A DNA stretch of 64,000 bases, from positions 54,047 through 118,046 of the forward strand of contig CAVUYQ010000013.1 of the NCBI GenBank assembly GCA_963745765.1. Direction: 5' to 3'. The number at the start of each line of letters is the position of its first letter. Within the stretch, counting starts at the first letter, position 1. Shown piece by piece: positions 1 through 8,636 of the stretch. A program made the translations under genes and the position numbers. The notes beneath the pieces were generated by a model. The model was not told where the DNA came from. It ran no database searches and saw nothing but the letters and a program-made list of their open reading frames with translations. The stretch is from Ww85 sp963745765. Lineage in GTDB: Bacteria; Desulfobacterota; Desulfobulbia; Desulfobulbales; Desulfocapsaceae.

Positions 1-59
1 GTCCTGCTTGAGACGATGCCGGAGCAGGTGGTTGAAGTGTAGAATCGTGAAATATCCGG

Positions 60-2765
60 CTAGTGATGCATGTCAGCATGTTCTTCTGCAATGGAGAAAA
101 TTACCGGACTCCAGTCAAGCCAGGCAGGCTCCGCTTTATCGTAGAGCTTGAAGTAAAAACCCTCTGCAACGGCCGGCCCCATTTCTTCATTGTCCGGTGT
201 CGCAAGGGCGATACCGCCGGAAAGCAGCGATGCGACAGATTCTGTTTGTACTGTAATGCCTGAAAAAACACCTCCCTTGACGGTCACTCCGGAGGCATTC
301 CAGAAACGGGTGTTCTCCCTGATGATGGCGGTGTACCGCTCATGGATATTTACATAGACGAGCACACTTCTGAAGTCAGCGGCAAGATCAAAACCGATAA
401 CCTCGCCGACCTTTACCTGGCGATAATAGACGGGTGAATTTACATCAATAGAGCCAAGATGCGAGGCCTCGAGAGTGATTTTAAGACCTTCTTTAAGGGG
501 AGTAAGCGGGTTGGGTGAGGATTCATTGCCGACAAAATCGTGAGTTATCTTACCACTTCCTGGCTGGATCTGTATTGATGGGCCGAAAATGAGGTTGTCA
601 ATATTTTTGATCCGGTCAAAACTGATTGAAGGTGTCGTGAGCCATAGTTTCGTCTGTTCCCTGAAAAACGTTTCATATTGTTTCTTGATACTGAGCGTTG
701 CCACAATCGATTTCATATCGCCGGCAAAATCGATGCTAGTCACTTCGCCTAACAGGATTCCGCGATACAATACCTGGGCTCCATTTTTCAGCTGATCAGT
801 CTCTTCGAAGCGCACCACGATGGTGGCGTTATCTGATCCTTGGGCGGCCGTGAGGGATGTGAACAACCTGAATCGATCAGTTTGCTTGACCGGATTGCCC
901 CCCGGCGGAGTAAAAAAGGAGATTCCACCGATCAAGATAGCTTGCAGCGACTCTGTCTTTATGGAAAGACCGGAAGAGTCTGCATTCACCTGCACGCCGC
1001 TTGCCCCGTAGAATTTTGACGAGCTGGAGAGGAGATCCTCATACTGTTTTTTGATAAAACAATGGATATACACTGCTTTTTCAGGTTTAGAATAACCGAA
1101 CCCGATGATGTTTCCGACGGCAATCTTCTTGAAGAGAATCGGTGAGCCGATCCGGTAGGAGTCGAGGTCTTCCGCTATCAGTTTCAGGTAAAGGCCCTCA
1201 GGCTTAAGGTCGGGTACCATTTCAAGAGCGGTAGTCAAATCCGGATAGAGTTTGAATCGGCTCATCTCGGCTGCCGGAAGGTGTTTCTTATTTGCCTTGC
1301 CGGTCGGATTGAGAATACTGATTCCTCCCTTGAGGGTGCTTATCAGTGAGCCGGTATTGATTGAAAATCCCGATAAACTGGCATCAATGGATATTCCTCC
1401 GGACTCAACAAACACACTTTCAGAAGATATAATGTCTGTGTATTCGTCATAAATAAAGACGGATGTCTCACTTATGGTTCGATCCCCGGAAAGATCTTTG
1501 CCAATCAGTTCACCTACTTTGTTTTTATGAAAATAGATCGGGGAGCCGACAATGGAAGCCGGCGATTCCTCTGAGACAAGGACAAAGGTTTTACCGGATC
1601 GCAACGGCGGTTGTATCGGTGGTTCGGGAAGTATATCAAATTGGTCTCGGAACGGTCCATCTCCAAGCTGAAAGGTAATGTAGGGTCCGCTGATCAGCGT
1701 ATCGAGATTTCGGATACCGTCCATGGAGATATCTGCTTCTACCAGCCAGAACCGGGTGTTTTCCCGCAGGATAATGTCGGCCCTCGGGTCGAGCAGAATG
1801 TGGGCAGTTACGGTATGACGGGCATCGTTGTTGAAGGTGATTTTTTTCACGTAACCGACCTCAAGCCCGCGGTACATAACCTTTGTTGAGTTCTCGCTGA
1901 GCTGGTCTCCTGAAGCGAGTTTCAACGTCATGGGAGTGCCATAGTTGGTTTCCTCAAAGTTCTCATAGAGGGTGAATATATGGCCGCTTTTAGCTAAAGG
2001 TGTATCCTTGAAGGCATCAGGAGTTCCGACGACAATGCCGCCGATCAAAAGAGCAGAGAGAGATTCTACTTTGAGCTTAAGATCCGGTAGTTTCCCGGAC
2101 AAGGTAAGCCCGCTGGCATCATAAAATCTACTGCCGGTTTTTACGAGATGACGGTAAAGAGGCTGGATGAAACAATTTATCAGGATATTGTCATCATTTG
2201 CCAGTTGATAGGACTGCACCGAACCGATTTCAATATTTCTAAAATAGATACCCGAACCCTCCTGGATCGAACGAAGTGCTGATGATTTTAACTGTATGTG
2301 AAGGCCGGGAGTATCAGGAGGTATGGGTGGAGCTGACGGCAGCGCCATAAATTCCCGGGATTCGACCTTTGACTTACCTCTTTGCAGGCCGATGTAACTG
2401 CCCGACAGGATTGTTTCCAGGCCGGTGATTCTGCGCGCGGTGATCTCCGGTTTGACAATCCAGAACTTGGAATCTTTCACCAGGTAGGGTTTGGTTGAAG
2501 GATCCATTCTAATAATGACTTTTACCTTTTGCTTTTCAATGTCCGGGGATATTTTCTTGACGATGCCAAAGGGTATGCCCATGGCCATGACCTGGGTTTT
2601 TTCAGGAGTGATACCCGTTGCATCATCGAAATAAACGACTATTTGGATGCCTGCCTCAATGAAACTCTTATAAAGAAGCCAGGCACACAATACGATGGCG
2701 AGAATTGGAAGTGTCCACAGGGGCGAGATGCCCTGTCGCTTTTTAAGAACCGTTTGGTTGTCCAT
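60..2765 (-). CDS. letB: MCE-domain tunnel protein, LetB (YebT)-like
   Basis: This 901-aa protein has one N-terminal membrane helix (about residues 17-36) followed by seven consecutive MCE repeats of roughly 100-120 residues, starting near residues 40, 155, 275, 400, 520, 640 and 765. Seven MCE domains after a single helix is the LetB/YebT layout (E. coli LetB is about 877 aa); PqiB has three. LetB forms a hexameric periplasmic tube moving lipids between inner and outer membranes. The start was chosen at the ATG at 2765, one base after the TAA of the upstream letA-like gene, with a GAGG ribosome site inside the end of that gene; the frame stays open 28 codons further upstream, but that stretch overlaps letA. 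The arrangement suggests translational coupling. Family assignment is firm; the lipid cargo is unknown. Confidence 0.93.
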   Translation of the reverse strand: MDNQTVLKKRQGISPLWTLPILAIVLCAWLLYKSFIEAGIQIVVYFDDATGITPEKTQVMAMGIPFGIVKKISPDIEKQKVKVIIRMDPSTKPYLVKDSKFWIVKPEITARRITGLETILSGSYIGLQRGKSKVESREFMALPSAPPIPPDTPGLHIQLKSSALRSIQEGSGIYFRNIEIGSVQSYQLANDDNILINCFIQPLYRHLVKTGSRFYDASGLTLSGKLPDLKLKVESLSALLIGGIVVGTPDAFKDTPLAKSGHIFTLYENFEETNYGTPMTLKLASGDQLSENSTKVMYRGLEVGYVKKITFNNDARHTVTAHILLDPRADIILRENTRFWLVEADISMDGIRNLDTLISGPYITFQLGDGPFRDQFDILPEPPIQPPLRSGKTFVLVSEESPASIVGSPIYFHKNKVGELIGKDLSGDRTISETSVFIYDEYTDIISSESVFVESGGISIDASLSGFSINTGSLISTLKGGISILNPTGKANKKHLPAAEMSRFKLYPDLTTALEMVPDLKPEGLYLKLIAEDLDSYRIGSPILFKKIAVGNIIGFGYSKPEKAVYIHCFIKKQYEDLLSSSSKFYGASGVQVNADSSGLSIKTESLQAILIGGISFFTPPGGNPVKQTDRFRLFTSLTAAQGSDNATIVVRFEETDQLKNGAQVLYRGILLGEVTSIDFAGDMKSIVATLSIKKQYETFFREQTKLWLTTPSISFDRIKNIDNLIFGPSIQIQPGSGKITHDFVGNESSPNPLTPLKEGLKITLEASHLGSIDVNSPVYYRQVKVGEVIGFDLAADFRSVLVYVNIHERYTAIIRENTRFWNASGVTVKGGVFSGITVQTESVASLLSGGIALATPDNEEMGPAVAEGFYFKLYDKAEPAWLDWSPVIFSIAEEHADMHH

Positions 2766-2766
2766 G

Positions 2767-4131
2767 TTATCCTCGCTGGTCTCGATGATTTGATCCCGTT
2801 GGATCACACGCATCCCACATGATACGCGGATCGAAAACAAGTGCGGCAATCATTGTTGATACGACGACTAAACAAAAGAACGTTGCTGCCGGTGCCGTGT
2901 GAATTGATGTCAGGAAACCGAAGTTCACCAGGACGGTAAGCAGGGAGACGACAAAGATGTCAAGCATTGACCAGCGTCCGATGAACTGGATGAAGCGAAA
3001 CATGGTGGCCTTTTGTTTTAAGAAACGATTTCTGCCGGACTTGATGGTCTGCAAAATAATGAGCATACCGACAATTTTGAATAACGGTATCAGGATACTG
3101 GCGGACAGGATAATCAGGCCGATACCGTAGGAACCTTCTTTAAAGAAATAAATGATGCCGTCAAGGATTGTCGAACGGTCAGGTACACCGAGAAAATCAA
3201 CCCGCATTATGGGTAGGATGTTGGCCGGGAAAAAAAGTATCAGCGAGGTCAGCACAAGGGCCCAGGTCTTGCCGATGCTGCCAACTGACCGTTGATGAAC
3301 CGTTACATGGCAGCGTGGACAGTCAGTGGACACTTCAGGCGGATTCCCGGACTTTTGAACAAGCAGTCCGCAGTCATGGCACTGCATGAGCCCTGCCTGA
3401 GCGGCAGTCAGCCGTTGCCCCTGGTTTTCCTGTAATTGCTGTTTGATCGGCTCAAATTGTTGGTTTTGCAGCTCGGATGTCTCTGGGTCCATTGCCTGCC
3501 AGAACTGTTTATCATCGAGGCAGACCATTGTTGCTATGCTCAGCAGGACGAGAGCGATAAAACAGAAAAATCCGGTGTCATAGGAGATGCTTGCCAGATC
3601 ACGTGTCTTGATCAGGGTAACCAGGATGCCAAGCAGGTACACCTCGAGCATGCCCCATTCCTCAAGATGCTTGAGAAGCTTGAAAGCCTGTTTTAACCAG
3701 GCTGGTCGTTTGTTCAGTTTTAGACACAGGGAGATGGAAAAAGGCAGAAAGAGTTTGAGAAAAGGGAAAATGATTGCGGTAAAGAGTACAATAGCCGCCA
3801 CCAGGTAATAGCCGTTGTGATAAAAATTGATAAAACTGTCAATGACATTGCCGTTCTGGTTGAGGCCGAGGGATGACAGAGTCATCAACGGGAGAAATAG
3901 TGCCGGAAGGTAGAGAAGGAGTCCGGTTAAACTGAGAATCAGCACACGGGTGATACTATTGCCGCAAGCCTTGCTGATCGTGGCTCCGCATCGGCTGCAG
4001 GCAAGATAATGGCCATCCGGAAAGGAGGGGATCATGAGCAGCATGTCGCAATCGGGGCAGGCACTGATGGCAAGTGTTCCCTCAATTTCTTCCGGAGTGG
4101 TCGGCAGGGTGATTTTATCGTGAGAAAGCAT
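2767..4131 (-). CDS. letA: PqiA/LetA-family inner-membrane protein
   Basis: A 454-aa polytopic protein made of two homologous PqiA halves. Each half opens with a zinc-ribbon-like pair of CxxC motifs (Cys25/Cys28 with Cys45/Cys48, and Cys251/Cys254 with Cys271/Cys274) followed by about four membrane helices. This is the LetA/YebS and PqiA architecture. In E. coli LetA is the inner-membrane partner of the LetB tunnel and is thought to feed lipids into it. Here the gene sits directly upstream of the seven-MCE letB-like gene, one base apart, so they form a two-gene operon. No separate membrane-anchored outer-membrane lipoprotein partner is visible downstream within the window (only about 60 bases remain before its left edge). 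Confidence 0.92.
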   Translation of the reverse strand: MLSHDKITLPTTPEEIEGTLAISACPDCDMLLMIPSFPDGHYLACSRCGATISKACGNSITRVLILSLTGLLLYLPALFLPLMTLSSLGLNQNGNVIDSFINFYHNGYYLVAAIVLFTAIIFPFLKLFLPFSISLCLKLNKRPAWLKQAFKLLKHLEEWGMLEVYLLGILVTLIKTRDLASISYDTGFFCFIALVLLSIATMVCLDDKQFWQAMDPETSELQNQQFEPIKQQLQENQGQRLTAAQAGLMQCHDCGLLVQKSGNPPEVSTDCPRCHVTVHQRSVGSIGKTWALVLTSLILFFPANILPIMRVDFLGVPDRSTILDGIIYFFKEGSYGIGLIILSASILIPLFKIVGMLIILQTIKSGRNRFLKQKATMFRFIQFIGRWSMLDIFVVSLLTVLVNFGFLTSIHTAPAATFFCLVVVSTMIAALVFDPRIMWDACDPTGSNHRDQRG

Positions 4132-4509
4132 TATTTACAAATTGTCATGATAGCGGTTTACCCTCTTTGATCGAATCAGACTATAGTGTCGGAATGAAGG
4201 AGCACGTTATTATTCCATGATACCAATAGTGTATCATACCTCAACTTTTATCAATACTGTATATTTACTTAACGAACGGCCACCTGTTTTTAAAGATCCG
4301 ATTTGCCGGCTCATGGAGAATAAGCCTCTTCAACAAAGGTATGTTTTTTCAAGGTTCTCTTTTGCTTGATTAACCTTGCCCGTAACAGATAATAAGGCAA
4401 GAAACAAAAAATACGCGCGTAAATTTTTGCACCCGACGTTTTTCGCGGATTGGGAATTCAAGGAAAAGTATCATCAGACAGCCTCAGGTAGTGAGAGCAT
4501 GACGTTAGA

Positions 4510-4655
4510 TAGTGTCTGTCCATAAATGAGATTTTTTGTTCTAAAATCGAGGCGCTCGATAAATTTAACCACAGGCATATAGACGATATTCCGCGGATTA
4601 AATTTTGAGAGCAACGAAGAGTTAGGGTAAAATGGCCATTTATGGACAGACACTA
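4510..4655. repeat. Long palindromic dispersed repeat, copy 1
   Basis: Outer arms are TAGTGTCTGTCCATAAAT at 4510-4527 and its exact reverse complement at 4638-4655. They enclose about 110 bp with a conserved core (AAAATCGAGGCG..., a GCATATAGACGATATTCCGCG segment, then GCAACGAAGAGTTAGGG). The core is shared with the repeats at 4838-4974 and, in the opposite orientation, 14930-15072, while the outermost arms differ between copies. No ORF inside. It resembles a MITE- or REP-like structured element. Confidence 0.85.
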
Positions 4656-4837
4656 GATACTTAGATAGGCTGGCTTCTGCAGATGGCTGCGGAAAAAGGC
4701 CGGGCAGCGCTAAGCTTTGGCAGCTGATCGTTTTGATCGATTCCGGTGGAAAGGGAATTCGGGAGGATTACGGACCTTCTGTTTTTTTCACCATCGACAA
4801 CTACTCAGAAATCAAGAAATAGATTAAAGATTATGGG

Positions 4838-4974
4838 TACCTTGCAAAATCAGGATTTTGGTTCAAAATCAAGGCGGGTGTGAAAATTTTACCGCAGGTA
4901 TATAGTTAATATTCCGAGGATAAAATTTTCGCGCGCAACAAAGAGCTTGGGCCAAAAGACAATTTTTCAAGGTA
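4838..4974. repeat. Long palindromic dispersed repeat, copy 2
   Basis: The left arm begins TACCTTGCAAAAT at 4838 and the right arm ends with the near reverse complement ATTTTTCAAGGTA at 4974. The inner core (TTCAAAATCAAGGCGGG, GCAGGTATATAGTTAATATTCC, GCGCAACAAAGAGCTTGGG) aligns base for base over most of its length with the core of the copy at 4510-4655. Only 180 bp separate the two. A fragment with the same GGTACCTTGCAAAAT arm recurs, inverted, at about 44580-44614. Confidence 0.8.
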
Positions 4975-5053
4975 GCCTTATGGCATATAGAGATCTTAAT
5001 GACCGGGATTAAAAACAACAGTTGCGGCGCAGTGGTCGTTTTACCTGAATGGT

Positions 5054-5140
5054 ATGGCTAAAATTGCTTTCAATGCGTTATTGGCCATTGAAACCGGCAG
5101 ACCAGGACAGAGAGGCAATAGGATGGAGAAGACTTCGTGA
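5054..5140 (+). CDS. Possible 28-aa ORF coupled to prmA, or gene tail
   Basis: A short open frame, MAKIAFNALLAIETGRPGQR and eight more residues, ends with TGA at 5138-5140 overlapping the GTG start of prmA (GTGA). The same frame is open upstream back to a TGA at 5000, and reads like the C-terminus of a longer protein rather than a free-standing peptide. No good ribosome-binding site precedes the ATG. It may be the remaining 3' end of a gene truncated by the neighbouring repeat insertion. Function unknown. Confidence 0.25.
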   Translation: MAKIAFNALLAIETGRPGQRGNRMEKTS

Positions 5141-6069
5141 AGCAGGGGAAAACGGTAAAACAGGCAGAGAACGCCGAACAGATTATCAAGGTGAGTATTG
5201 AGGCTGATGTACAACTGGCCGACTGCCTGAGTGATCATCTCATTGGCATGTATGATGCAGCCGTCGAGTTTACGGTAGACCAGCCGGGAACCAACACGGT
5301 TGTTCATGGGTTTTTGAAGATGACAGCATATTCGGATGAAAAACGTCTTCTCATTGAACAACAGATTGGTGATTATGCTCTTGAAATGGCAGATATATTC
5401 CAATTGTCTCCGCCGCATATCCAGACGGAAATTATTGCCGATCAGGACTGGTCTGAAAAATGGAAAGCGTATTTTAAACCGTTTGAAATTATTCCGGAGC
5501 TGATAATCGCGCCAAGCTGGGAACCATTTGATCCACCTGCCGGAGCGGAGGTCATTACAATGGATCCGGGCATGGCCTTTGGTACGGGGCATCATGCGAC
5601 CACGAGACTGTGCCTTAAGCTGCTTCAGTTCGCCGTTCGAAGAAAAGCCGGTTGCCGTGTGCTTGATGTGGGAACCGGAACCGGTATTCTCGGCATGGCG
5701 GCCGTTCTTTTCGGTGCTGGCAGCGTTCTCGGCGTTGATAATGACCGGGATGCGGTTTCAGCAGCCCGGGAAAATGTCAGGAAAAATCACCTTGATGATC
5801 GGATGAGTGTTTCCGGAAGGGGACTTGAGGAAATTGACGGGAGCTACCATCTCGTCGTCGCCAACATTGTTCACGACGTACTGGCGGAATTGGCTGATGA
5901 TCTTTCCCGGTTGACGATACCCGGTGGTACCTTGATCCTTTCGGGGTTGATTCATGGGGAGCAGACGGAAAGCATGACCCGTTGCTTTCTGGCACGAGGA
6001 TTTACCCTGATGGAAGCGGCGACAGACAGCGAATGGGGAGCACTGAAGCTTGAGAAGAAGAAGGGGTAA
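5137..6069 (+). CDS. prmA: Ribosomal protein L11 methyltransferase
   Basis: A 310-aa class I SAM-dependent methyltransferase. The PrmA hallmark DPGMAFGTGHHATT lies at residues 143-156 and the SAM-binding DVGTGTG at 177-183, followed by the acidic GVDND at about 199-203 and VANI at 241-244. The N-terminal ~100 residues correspond to the substrate-recognition domain. PrmA methylates ribosomal protein L11 at several amino groups in the cytoplasm. It starts at GTG 5137, preceded by an AGGATGGAG ribosome site; no in-frame ATG gives an alternative. The next gene, rsmE, is also a ribosome-modification enzyme about 95 bases downstream, so the two are probably cotranscribed. Confidence 0.95.
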   Translation: MKQGKTVKQAENAEQIIKVSIEADVQLADCLSDHLIGMYDAAVEFTVDQPGTNTVVHGFLKMTAYSDEKRLLIEQQIGDYALEMADIFQLSPPHIQTEIIADQDWSEKWKAYFKPFEIIPELIIAPSWEPFDPPAGAEVITMDPGMAFGTGHHATTRLCLKLLQFAVRRKAGCRVLDVGTGTGILGMAAVLFGAGSVLGVDNDRDAVSAARENVRKNHLDDRMSVSGRGLEEIDGSYHLVVANIVHDVLAELADDLSRLTIPGGTLILSGLIHGEQTESMTRCFLARGFTLMEAATDSEWGALKLEKKKG

Positions 6070-6164
6070 GCATGTTAAGGAAGAGTGGTTAAGCTACTCA
6101 TCTGAGGTTTTTAAAAAAAGGTATCTTGAATAATCAGAATGAAAAGTGTGGTAGAGAAGCAGCC

Positions 6165-6902
6165 ATGAGAAGGTTCTTTGTCCGACCGATTTCATCAGAT
6201 GAGCCGGTTGTTGCCCTTGGGCGGGAAGAGTCCCACCACCTTACCCGGGTACTTCGCCTGAATGTTGCTGACGAAGTTGAGTTACTGGATGGGGCCGGTA
6301 ATCTCTATTGCGGCAGGATCCAGTCGCTTGGCGAGGTCGTCCTGGTGGGCGACCTCAAGAGACAGGCGGCAGCCGGCGAAGATGCTGCTCCTCTCTGGGT
6401 GTGCCAGGGTGATCTCAAGGGGAAAAAAATGGATTTTGTCGTGCAGAAATGCACGGAACTTGGTGTCAGCCGGATACTCCCTTTTAGCAGCAGCCGCAGC
6501 CAGGGTCGGCTTGAGCCCGGGCGCAGTGAGCGCAGACGCAAGCGTTGGGAGATGATCGTCAAATCAGCCTGTAAGCAGAGCGGCCGTTTGACGATCATGG
6601 CATGTGAAGCAGAGTCTGCTCTGCCGGAACTCCTTACCGGACTCGTGCTGCCGGATCAGGCCGTGAAAATTCTCTTCTGGGAAGAAGAACAGGTCCTTCA
6701 TCTTGGTGACTTCAACTGGCAGAAGGAGGAAAAACCGTTTTGTCTGATGTTCGGTCCGGAGGGCGGATTTTCCGGTGCCGAAGTGGAAATGGCCCGGAAT
6801 AACGGCTGGCTGATCGTCAGTCTTGGCAAACAGATTCTTCGAGCTGAAACGGCAACCATTGCTGCGGTTGCGATAGTACAGCATCTGCGGGGAGTCATGT
6901 AG
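6165..6902 (+). CDS. rsmE: 16S rRNA (uracil-1498-N3)-methyltransferase
   Basis: A 245-aa SPOUT methyltransferase. The N-terminal PUA-like domain opens with MRRFFVRP and the ESHHLTRVLR segment (residues 22-31). The knotted catalytic domain carries ACKQSGR (135-141), GPEGGF (197-202) and LGKQILRAETA (220-230), the residues that bind SAM. RsmE makes m3U1498 in 16S rRNA. The ATG at 6165 was preferred over a TTG at 6126 in the same frame because the family starts exactly at this MRRFF and a GAGAAG site precedes it. It follows prmA on the same strand and precedes the phosphoribosyltransferase gene. Confidence 0.95.
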   Translation: MRRFFVRPISSDEPVVALGREESHHLTRVLRLNVADEVELLDGAGNLYCGRIQSLGEVVLVGDLKRQAAAGEDAAPLWVCQGDLKGKKMDFVVQKCTELGVSRILPFSSSRSQGRLEPGRSERRRKRWEMIVKSACKQSGRLTIMACEAESALPELLTGLVLPDQAVKILFWEEEQVLHLGDFNWQKEEKPFCLMFGPEGGFSGAEVEMARNNGWLIVSLGKQILRAETATIAAVAIVQHLRGVM

Positions 6903-6999
6903 CTTTTTTTCAGCAGCGCAGTCTTCGGTTTAATTCAATTCCAGGGTGATCAAACCTGCCCGGCGTTTGTCGGTCGATAAATTGATAATGGAGATAAAG

Positions 7000-7560
7000 G
7001 TGGATCGAAAGGTGGAGGATGGTATAGAGCGGATATTGGTTCCCGAGGATGAGGTCCGGGCGGTGGTCAAGCGGCTTGGTCATGAAATTACGAACTATTA
7101 TGCGCAGCAGGAAGATCTGAATTTGATCGTAATCGGCCTGCTGCGTGGTTCCTTTGTCTTTATGGCTGACTTGGTTCGCCAGATCAAACTGCCGCTTGTC
7201 GTGGATTTCATGACGGTGTCAAGTTACGGTGATGGGACCGTCAGTACCGGTGATGTGAAGGTGGTAATGGATCTTGATGAATCGGCTGAAGGTAGGGATA
7301 TTCTTATGATTGAGGATATTATTGATACCGGCAATACCTTCAATAAGGTTATCGCTCTGATCAAACACCGGAAACCGCGCTCCCTGAAGATCTGTACCTT
7401 TCTGAGTAAGCCGTCGCGAAGGATTGTTGATGTGCCGATAGATTTTTGCGGAATAGAGATCCCGGATGAATTTGTCTGTGGCTATGGACTTGATTTTTCA
7501 CAGAAATACCGGAATCTACCCTACGTTGGAGTGCTTGGAAAAGGCGGAATAGCGGAGTAA
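7000..7560 (+). CDS. hpt: Hypoxanthine phosphoribosyltransferase
   Basis: A 186-aa type I phosphoribosyltransferase of purine salvage, converting hypoxanthine/guanine and PRPP to IMP/GMP. Visible features are the LRGSFVFMADLVR loop, the SYGDGTVSTG flexible loop and the PRPP-binding MIEDIIDTGNTF, then the C-terminal PDEFVCGYGLD... segment that contacts the base. Length matches the usual ~180 aa. The start is uncertain: GTG at 7000 has GGAG six bases upstream; ATG at 6988 and GTG at 6946 are in frame but without a clear ribosome site. It ends seven bases before the convergent DUF423 gene. Confidence 0.93.
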   Translation: MDRKVEDGIERILVPEDEVRAVVKRLGHEITNYYAQQEDLNLIVIGLLRGSFVFMADLVRQIKLPLVVDFMTVSSYGDGTVSTGDVKVVMDLDESAEGRDILMIEDIIDTGNTFNKVIALIKHRKPRSLKICTFLSKPSRRIVDVPIDFCGIEIPDEFVCGYGLDFSQKYRNLPYVGVLGKGGIAE

Positions 7561-7566
7561 ACCGCT

Positions 7567-7947
7567 CTACTTACGGCCTTTAACGTTCTCCGCGCCGGCC
7601 AGGGCCATCAGGATCCAGCCGATTATAAAGAGCATGCCGCCGATGGGGGTGACAAAGCCGATATCAAGTGTCAGAAATGCCATAATATAAAGGCTTCCCG
7701 AGAACAGAATGATTCCGGCTAGAAAGCACCAGCCGGCGAGAACCATCCGGGGCTGGAACGTGCGTTTGTTTAACAGTGCCAGAGCGGTCAGGATAAGCGC
7801 AAGGGCATGGTACATCTGATAGCGGGAGGCTTTTTCAACCCACAATGACTGTACTTCGTCAAACATATCCGCGTGTGCGCCATAGGCACCCATGGCTACA
7901 GAAAGACCGGCCAGCAGTGCGCCGGCCAGAAAAAACAGGCGGGCCAT
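7567..7947 (-). CDS. DUF423 family small membrane protein
   Basis: A 126-aa protein with four predicted membrane helices. It matches the DUF423/YgdD family in its opening AxxxAGLSVAMGAYGAHA, the central SRYQMYHALALI, and the C-terminal GFVTPIGGMLFIIGWILMALAG. The biochemical role of the family is not known; members are inner-membrane proteins found in many proteobacteria. The gene is convergent with hpt and divergent from the carbonic-anhydrase-like gene. A GGAGGATATTTTTT stretch immediately upstream of the ATG provides the ribosome-binding site. Confidence 0.88.
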   Translation of the reverse strand: MARLFFLAGALLAGLSVAMGAYGAHADMFDEVQSLWVEKASRYQMYHALALILTALALLNKRTFQPRMVLAGWCFLAGIILFSGSLYIMAFLTLDIGFVTPIGGMLFIIGWILMALAGAENVKGRK

Positions 7948-8033
7948 AAAAAATATCCTCCATCAGGGGGTTCACTGGTAAGATGCGATGAACCTCTTGT
8001 TATGTCAATATAATTATTTAACGGACAACTATT

Positions 8034-8564
8034 ATGATGACCTATAAGGATGTATCACCAACGCTGGGCGAAGGTGTGTTTGTCGCCGCCGGTGCCCACG
8101 TTATCGGGGCTCTCAGTGTAGGCAAGGACAGTTCAATTTTTTACAATTCAGTCGTCAGGGCTGATGTCAATACGATTTCCATTGGTGAGGGAACTAATAT
8201 CCAGGATAATTGTACCCTGCATGTGACCACTGAACACCGCCTTGAAGTCGGCAACGGGGTTACCGCGGGACACAATGTCATCCTGCATGGTTGCACCATT
8301 GAAGATAATGTACTGGTCGGCATGGGCGCAATTGTGCTCGATGGTGCCCTGGTAGCACGAGACTGCATTGTTGCGGCAGGAAGCCTTGTCCCTCCGGGCA
8401 GGAAGTACCCGGCCGGCTCAATGATCATGGGCAGCCCTGCCGTCGTTAAACGGCCGTTGACCGACCAGGAAATTCTCGGTATAGGCGTGACGGCCAGACA
8501 TTACATCACGGTGAAGAACAATCACCTGGTTGAGCAGCAGAAAATCAGGGATAACGAGAAATGA
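8034..8564 (+). CDS. Gamma-class carbonic anhydrase-like hexapeptide protein
   Basis: A 176-aa left-handed beta-helix protein built of hexapeptide repeats. The three metal-binding histidines of gamma carbonic anhydrases are present at His63 (TLHV), His80 and His85 (GHNVILHGC), and Arg43/Asp45 (RADV) match the conserved pair in this fold. It is closest in type to the YrdA/PaaY/CaiE group, whose members bind zinc and in some cases hydrate CO2. The classic Cam-type proton-shuttle acidic loop is not evident, so activity is uncertain. The gene appears monocistronic and ends just before a terminator-like hairpin. Confidence 0.9.
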   Translation: MMTYKDVSPTLGEGVFVAAGAHVIGALSVGKDSSIFYNSVVRADVNTISIGEGTNIQDNCTLHVTTEHRLEVGNGVTAGHNVILHGCTIEDNVLVGMGAIVLDGALVARDCIVAAGSLVPPGRKYPAGSMIMGSPAVVKRPLTDQEILGIGVTARHYITVKNNHLVEQQKIRDNEK

Positions 8565-8587
8565 AGGTTGTTTCCCCCCGATAAAGG

Positions 8588-8615
8588 AACTTCCACGACC
8601 CAGTCGAAGTTTTTA
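8588..8615 (+). terminator. Putative intrinsic terminator
   Basis: AACTTC...GAC and GTC...GAAGTT form a stem with a small internal bulge around a CCA loop, followed by TTTTT. It lies in the 70-base convergent gap between the carbonic-anhydrase-like gene and the TRAP operon, so it probably ends the plus-strand transcript. Confidence 0.4.
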
Positions 8616-8636
8616 CAACGCCATTTAGCCTGACGT

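Larger units (their letters stand above)
4132..5053. other. Intergenic region with palindromic repeats and an ORF remnant
   Basis: About 0.9 kb between the letA-like start and prmA holds no complete gene. It contains two members of a palindromic repeat family, listed separately. Between them, positions about 4656-4822 are open on the plus strand in one frame and encode a protein-like tail (around 46 residues, ending ...YGPSVFFTIDNYSEIKK before TAG at 4820). That looks like the 3' remnant of a gene whose 5' part was displaced, but I do not recognise the family. The promoter of the letA-letB operon must lie near 4135-4260, but I could not pick boxes with confidence. Confidence 0.5.

Noticed and set aside
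5041..5595. 184-aa minus-strand ORF opposite prmA
   Set aside because: Antisense shadow of prmA with low-complexity composition and no start context.
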